Part shown: positions 59,829 through 64,000 of the stretch, one piece after another
How positions within the stretch are numbered: the first letter of the stretch is position 1
Layout: each line of letters starts with the position of its first letter
DNA from: Bacteroidales bacterium
GTDB lineage: Bacteria > Bacteroidota > Bacteroidia > Bacteroidales > UBA1715
NCBI GenBank assembly: GCA_016714605.1
Contig: JADKDL010000013.1
Location: 124,001 to 188,000 of the forward strand
DNA length: 64,000 bases
Direction: 5' to 3'
Translations under genes and position numbers: made by a program
The notes under the pieces: model-generated
The model's database searches: none
Told to the model about the DNA's origin: nothing
Seen by the model: only the letters and a program-made list of their open reading frames with translations

Positions 59829-59877
59829 TTCATAGAAAAAGATATTTATTATAAACAACTATTTGAGGACGAAAAAA

Positions 59878-59909
59878 CTTGCTATTGACGTGCTAGTTCT
59901 GTATATTTG
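59878..59909 (+). promoter_or_regulatory. Promoter of the toxin-antitoxin operon
   Basis: CTTG (59878-59881), 20 bp, TATATTTG (59902-59909), 23 bp before the antitoxin ATG. Confidence 0.55.
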
Positions 59910-59931
59910 TACGTAATAATTATTTGAGATT

Positions 59932-60183
59932 ATGGAAACAAAATTGACATTAAGACTAAATGATAACGTCATTGAGAGAGCAAAGGTTTATGCTCGTAAT
60001 CATAAGATTAGCCTTTCTAAAATAATTGAATCTTATCTTGATAGCATTACAACGCAAAAGGAAAAAGATGAAAAAATTACAATAACTCCACTCGTTAAAA
60101 GTTTAATTGGAGTTATGGATTTACCACCTGATTTTGATTATAAAAAAGATTACCGCGATTTTTTAGAAGAAAAATATAAGTGA
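59932..60183 (+). CDS. Antitoxin, DUF6364 family
   Basis: An 83-residue protein with an N-terminal ribbon-helix-helix (KLTLRLNDNVIERAKVYARN) that should bind operator DNA, and a C-terminal toxin-binding tail DFDYKKDYRDFLEEKYK. It overlaps the toxin start by four bases (GTGA). The pair should be autoregulated at the promoter just upstream. Confidence 0.88.
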   Translation: METKLTLRLNDNVIERAKVYARNHKISLSKIIESYLDSITTQKEKDEKITITPLVKSLIGVMDLPPDFDYKKDYRDFLEEKYK

Positions 60184-60596
60184 AAAAGTTATTTGTTGAT
60201 ACAAATATTGTGATTGACTTATTGTCAAGGAGAGAGCCCTTTTTTGATGAAGCAGCAGAATTATTTTCCCTTGCTGACAGAAAACAAATCGAAATATCTG
60301 TTTCATCTTTGACCATTGCAAATACGAGTTATGCATTATTACGACAAATGGATTCGAATAAAGCAAAGTCAGTTTTGAGAAAACTGAGGTTGATTCTTAC
60401 CGTTTTGCCATTGGACGATAAGGTTGTGGGATTGGCTTTAAATGATGAGACTTTCTCGGATTTTGAGGATGGACTTCAATATTTTACGGCAATTGAAGCT
60501 GAACAAGAATTGATTATTACAAGAAATCTTAAGGATTTTAAAAGTTCAAAGTTACCGACAATGACAGCTAGACAATTTATTGAAACAATTGAATAA
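60180..60596 (+). CDS. PIN-domain toxin (VapC-like ribonuclease)
   Basis: A 138-residue PIN domain starting at GTG 60180. Acidic catalytic residues are Asp in FVDTNIVIDLL, Glu/Asp around DEAAELFSLA, and Asp in DFEDGLQYFTAIEA. It should cleave RNA, often tRNA or rRNA, when free of its antitoxin. GTG start overlaps the antitoxin TGA, which implies coupled translation. It is intact. Confidence 0.92.
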   Translation: MKKLFVDTNIVIDLLSRREPFFDEAAELFSLADRKQIEISVSSLTIANTSYALLRQMDSNKAKSVLRKLRLILTVLPLDDKVVGLALNDETFSDFEDGLQYFTAIEAEQELIITRNLKDFKSSKLPTMTARQFIETIE

Positions 60597-60763
60597 TGTC
60601 TGTTGTATATTCATAGTTTAAAATAATTGATATTCTGTTGTTTGCGAGAGAATAACTCGTTTTATTATACTGTTTGGTGGACAATTTCATAGACCTAAAA
60701 TTCATCCATTTCAAGGAGTCAAATTATCACAAATTTATATACAATAATATTACAGTTATTTTT

Positions 60764-60794
60764 TTTGTATCTAAAATATTAAATAGTATATTTG
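60764..60794 (+). promoter_or_regulatory. Promoter of the SPOR protein gene
   Basis: TTTG (60764-60767), 19 bp, TATATTTG (60787-60794): a perfect consensus match, about 105 bp upstream of the start. The rest of the 302-bp spacer 60597-60898 holds nothing else that I can see. Confidence 0.65.
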
Positions 60795-60898
60795 AATCAG
60801 ACACAAATTAAGAAAACCAATAGTAAAACCGAAAAGTTTAGTTTGCTATTGTGCTGAAAATTTAACAGATTATTAATTATTTAAAGATAAGGTATAAC

Positions 60899-61630
60899 GT
60901 GGAAGATCAAATAAATAAAAACCCGTCAGAAAATACCGGTAATGAATTGTCGGCTAATGCAGCGTCTGAAGGTACAAAAAGTGAGGCGAAGCCAACAATG
61001 ACTCCCGCCCAGCGACTTAAGTATATAAAAGATTTGAAAGCTAAAAAAGAGGCAGACAAAAAAGCAGAGTTAAAAAGACAAAAAATAGAACAGAAAAAAG
61101 TGCAGTCGGAGAATAAAAGCTCAGGAAACCAGGATGATAATGAAGCAAAAGCAAAAAAAATAAGAATATTAATTATTATTTTGATTTTGTTGTTTTTCGG
61201 AGCAGGATTATATATGTATAAAAGTAATCCATCTGTCTTTAAATCAGGCAACAAGGATGATGTAGCTGAAGAAAATTCTGAAGATTATGTAGTAAATACT
61301 GATGCAGATTCTCTAAAACTTTTAGAAGATGAAATCAACTCTTCGTTTTCTGATAATACAAAAACAAGTAAAAATAAGTCGGGTGCAATTACAGGTTGGG
61401 TTGTAGGTTATGGTGCATACAAAGATATAGCAACTGCTGAGAAGATTGCAGCTAAAATTAAAAATAGAAATTATACCGCAGGTACTTATTGGATTCCAGA
61501 TTATTTCCCGAATGGAAAAGCACTGTATAAAGTTTATATAGGTCCTTTCGTATCAAAATCAGAAGCCAAGGCAATACTTCCAGATGTACATAAGTATAGT
61601 CCGGAAGCATATATGATAGAATTTAAATAA
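60899..61630 (+). CDS. SPOR-domain membrane protein
   Basis: A 243-residue protein starting at GTG 60899; no nearer ATG gives the same N-terminus. A charged, lysine-rich cytoplasmic part (about 1-90, MTPAQRLKYIKDLKAKKEAD) is followed by one membrane helix (ILIIILILLFFGAGLYMY, about 95-112) and a periplasmic SPOR domain (about 165-243) with GWVVGYGAYKDIATAEKIAA and LYKVYIGPFVSKSEA. SPOR domains bind denuded peptidoglycan at the septum, so it is probably a divisome-associated protein. It has its own promoter. Confidence 0.88.
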   Translation: MEDQINKNPSENTGNELSANAASEGTKSEAKPTMTPAQRLKYIKDLKAKKEADKKAELKRQKIEQKKVQSENKSSGNQDDNEAKAKKIRILIIILILLFFGAGLYMYKSNPSVFKSGNKDDVAEENSEDYVVNTDADSLKLLEDEINSSFSDNTKTSKNKSGAITGWVVGYGAYKDIATAEKIAAKIKNRNYTAGTYWIPDYFPNGKALYKVYIGPFVSKSEAKAILPDVHKYSPEAYMIEFK

Positions 61631-61647
61631 GGCATTTGGAAATTTTT

Positions 61648-61684
61648 TAACTATAGAAAAGGTTGGTTCATCCAACCTTTTTAG
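61648..61684 (+). terminator. Intrinsic terminator after the SPOR gene
   Basis: AAAAGGTTGG-TTCAT-CCAACCTTTTT: stem AAAAGGTTGG / CCAACCTTTT followed by T. Directly after the stop at 61630. Confidence 0.8.
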
Positions 61685-61810
61685 TTTTTATGATGTAGGG
61701 TAAATATTTAGTATATTGTCTATAAGTAGATGCTTAATAATTTAATATAATTTATTTTACTACTATTATTTATAAATTTGAAAGCCATTATAGTGATATT
61801 TTAATGTTAT

Positions 61811-64000
61811 ATGTTTAAAAGAATTCTAATATTATTTTTGTTTGTCTTCTGTGTTTCAAGCAGTTTGTTTCCTCAATTGATTATTGACGATTGTACCGAT
61901 GGAGATGATTTAACTGCTTTAGGAACACGTTGGTACAGCTATACAGATACCGCCGATGGTGGACTTTCTAAAATAGTAGCCCCAACCAACATTTTTAAAA
62001 TGAGCAATGACGGCAGCGGAAACAATGCAGCTGCAATTGTATATGAATTAGAGCAAGGTAACTGTTCTTGGTGTCCGTATGTGGGTATGGGTCTTTGGTT
62101 GCCAAATGCAAAAGATAGTACTGGAGGTAGAGTTGTTTTAGTCGATAACAGTTATGGAGCTTCTTCTGGAATATCTTTCAGATACAAGGGTAATGGTGGT
62201 GTAATTGAGCTAATTACATCTTCTGTGACCGATTATAATTATCATTTTGTGCAAATTCCTGCATCAGAGACGTGGAGTAAAATTACGCTTTCGTGGCAAG
62301 AATTCCATCAGCAAAATATTGTTGGTTCTCCTAATGAAAATTTAAATCCTGCAAAAATAGGAAAATTGCAATTTGCTGTAAAACAAGCTTATAATGGTAC
62401 TAATGTAACAGGATCTTTATGGATAGACGATGTTATTTTATACATAGAAACCATTGAAGTTAACAAGGACCTTCTTAATGCTGCAATTTCAAAAGCAAAT
62501 AATTATTTAGACTCTGCTAGAAACCAGTTGACTACAGATATTTATCCTACTTTGGCTGTTGATATTCTTAAAAAAGCATTAGAAGTTCCTGAAAAAATTG
62601 CACAAAGTAATGTTGCAAATCAAAAAGAAATTGATAATGCTACAACATTGCTAGAATCTAAAATTCAGAATTTTAAGAAGTCAATCGTTAAAACCGAAAA
62701 TTCTGTTTTAATACTTGTTGCCGATTGTGAAAAAGGAAACAAAACCGAACTTAATTCATACTGGTTTTCATACAATGATGCCATGGTTGGAGGAAAATCT
62801 GTAGTTGTTCCCTTCTCCGACCCCAATACTGCATTCTCAATGTCGGCAGGAGGCATAAATGGTGTTGATTCGGCTGCGTATATTGCATATACACTAAACC
62901 AAAATTCGCAAACCTATCTGCCTCATGTAGGTATGGGGGTTTGCATTTACAGAGCCTGCCGGAATTTATAATCTCTCCGGATCGGAAGGTATAGCTTTCT
63001 GGCACAAAGGTGATTCTGTTACGTTAAAGATTGAATTAGCTACAAATATCGATGCCAATTATTATGCAGTACAGGTTTCTGCTCATGCAGAATGGACTTT
63101 TGTAAGATACAAATGGAGCGAGTTTTCGCAAGATGAGAGCTGGGGAACCTTGGTAGATTTTGATTTGACGAAAGTGTTGAAAATTCAGTGGCAAAAACAA
63201 GCAGAATCAGGAACTACCGGAGCGGTTAGTATTGATGATGTTTATATTGCTTGGTTGGGCAAACCTATAAAAATTGTTGATAAAACGGAACTTTATGTGG
63301 CAATTGAAAAAGCCGAATCTACCTACGCCACTGCTAATACCGGAAATGGTCATAATCAATATACAAGTGCCTCGAAAGCTACATATCAATTAGCAATAGA
63401 TTCTGCAAAGTTGGTTTATAAAGCCCCTTTGGCTAAACTTAATGACGTGAATGTTGCCATTTATAAACTTAGTATTGCTACCGATGCTTTTTTGAAATCA
63501 AAAATAATAGTTGATTTTGTACAACTCACAACCCTAGTTTATACCGGACAAGCTATTTTAGATACAATTCCGGTTGGCGCCAAAGAAGGAGAGTGGTTAT
63601 TGCAAAATCGTAACGACTTTGCTAATGAAATTTATACAGCTTCCTTATTAATTGATCAAACCGGAGTAACCAGTCAAACCATTGATACTACGGTAACTTC
63701 AATAGAAAATACCATTACTGTTTTTGAAAAAGAGTACATAAAATTACAAGTTACAAAGACCGACAATACTAAATTAAAATATCTAATTCAAGAAATAACA
63801 TTGAATTTAGATAGAGCTAAATTATATTCAGAAACATCTCATTTAGGAAATTATTCGGCGCAAGCAATTACAAATCTTGAAGCACGTATTGCAGATGCAC
63901 AAAAAATTGTAATGAGTGAAACTGCAACACAATCAGAGGTTGATAATGAAATTTACCTATTAACAATGAGTTATAAGGAGTTGGTAGCTTCATTAATTGA
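61811..64000 (+). CDS. Large secreted protein with repeated CBM-like and helical modules, 3' end missing, one apparent frameshift
   Basis: A signal peptide (RILILFLFVFCVSSSLFPQ) precedes a beta-sandwich of about 200 residues (LIIDDCTDGDDLTALGTRWY to SLWIDDVILYIE) resembling CBM11 or CIA30-like carbohydrate-binding domains. A helical FIVAR-like stretch follows, and then a second copy (VADCEKGNKTELNSYWFSYN). The frame is lost at 62971; removing one G from the GGGGG run near 62940 continues the second domain (GFAFTEPAGIYNLSG to VSIDDVYIAWLG) and further helical modules to the window edge. Probably a large adhesin or carbohydrate-active protein; any catalytic domain would lie past the edge. Confidence 0.75.

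Overview
The window is a chromosomal contig from an AT-rich member of the Bacteroidota. Evidence is the gene content (SiaC, DUF4301, phosphosulfolactate synthase ComA, a GldN-like lipoprotein, SPOR protein, Wza/Wzc pair), the absence of Shine-Dalgarno sequences, and several good matches to the Bacteroidota promoter TTTG-N19/20-TAnnTTTG. I cannot place it below phylum; a Bacteroidales or Marinilabiliales relative is plausible. The assembly carries about fifteen apparent single-base indels, nearly all in homopolymer runs, which break cas9, obg, purL, wza and several other genes. Each gene is continuous once these are corrected, so I treat them as probable sequencing errors and annotate full-length genes.

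Region 1-16.8 kb is an accessory island. A membrane-protein fragment and a RecD-like helicase gene are followed by REPIN-type palindromic repeats. Next comes a type II-C CRISPR-Cas locus: an array of 62 near-identical 46-bp repeats with 61 spacers (3016-7680), cas2 and cas1, a REP-associated tyrosine transposase (RAYT) that carries a whole REPIN inside its open reading frame, a divergent HU-like gene, cas9, and a tracrRNA gene divergent from cas9. The same REPIN family recurs beyond the tracrRNA (16175-16732), so the locus is bracketed by it. Each CRISPR repeat contains a match to the Bacteroidota -7 promoter box pointing into the next spacer, as in the repeat-embedded promoters of Neisseria type II-C arrays.

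Region 17-29 kb holds siaC, a DUF4301 gene, a TPR protein and comA, then an iron-type alcohol dehydrogenase, a CPBP protease, a low-molecular-weight tyrosine phosphatase, a methyltransferase, a NarX/NarL-like two-component pair and a MutY-like glycosylase without Fe-S cysteines. Region 29-47 kb is housekeeping: purL, pgi, dnaB, fmt, wzc/wza capsule export, purE, hpt, adk, obg and a PAP2 phosphatase. A 21-unit degenerate array of 21-bp repeats lies after pgi.

Region 47-64 kb contains a PDDEXK_2 protein, dprA, a GldN-like lipoprotein and small envelope proteins. These are followed by a lipid block of LplT-like MFS transporter, cytidylate-kinase-like protein, a secreted protein and a PlsC-ACP-AMP-ligase fusion. 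The window ends with a PIN toxin/DUF6364 antitoxin pair, a SPOR protein and the start of a large secreted multidomain protein.

The points most worth following up are the RAYT with its own REPIN in frame, the three classes of repeat array sharing a 21-23 bp period, and the CRISPR repeat promoter.
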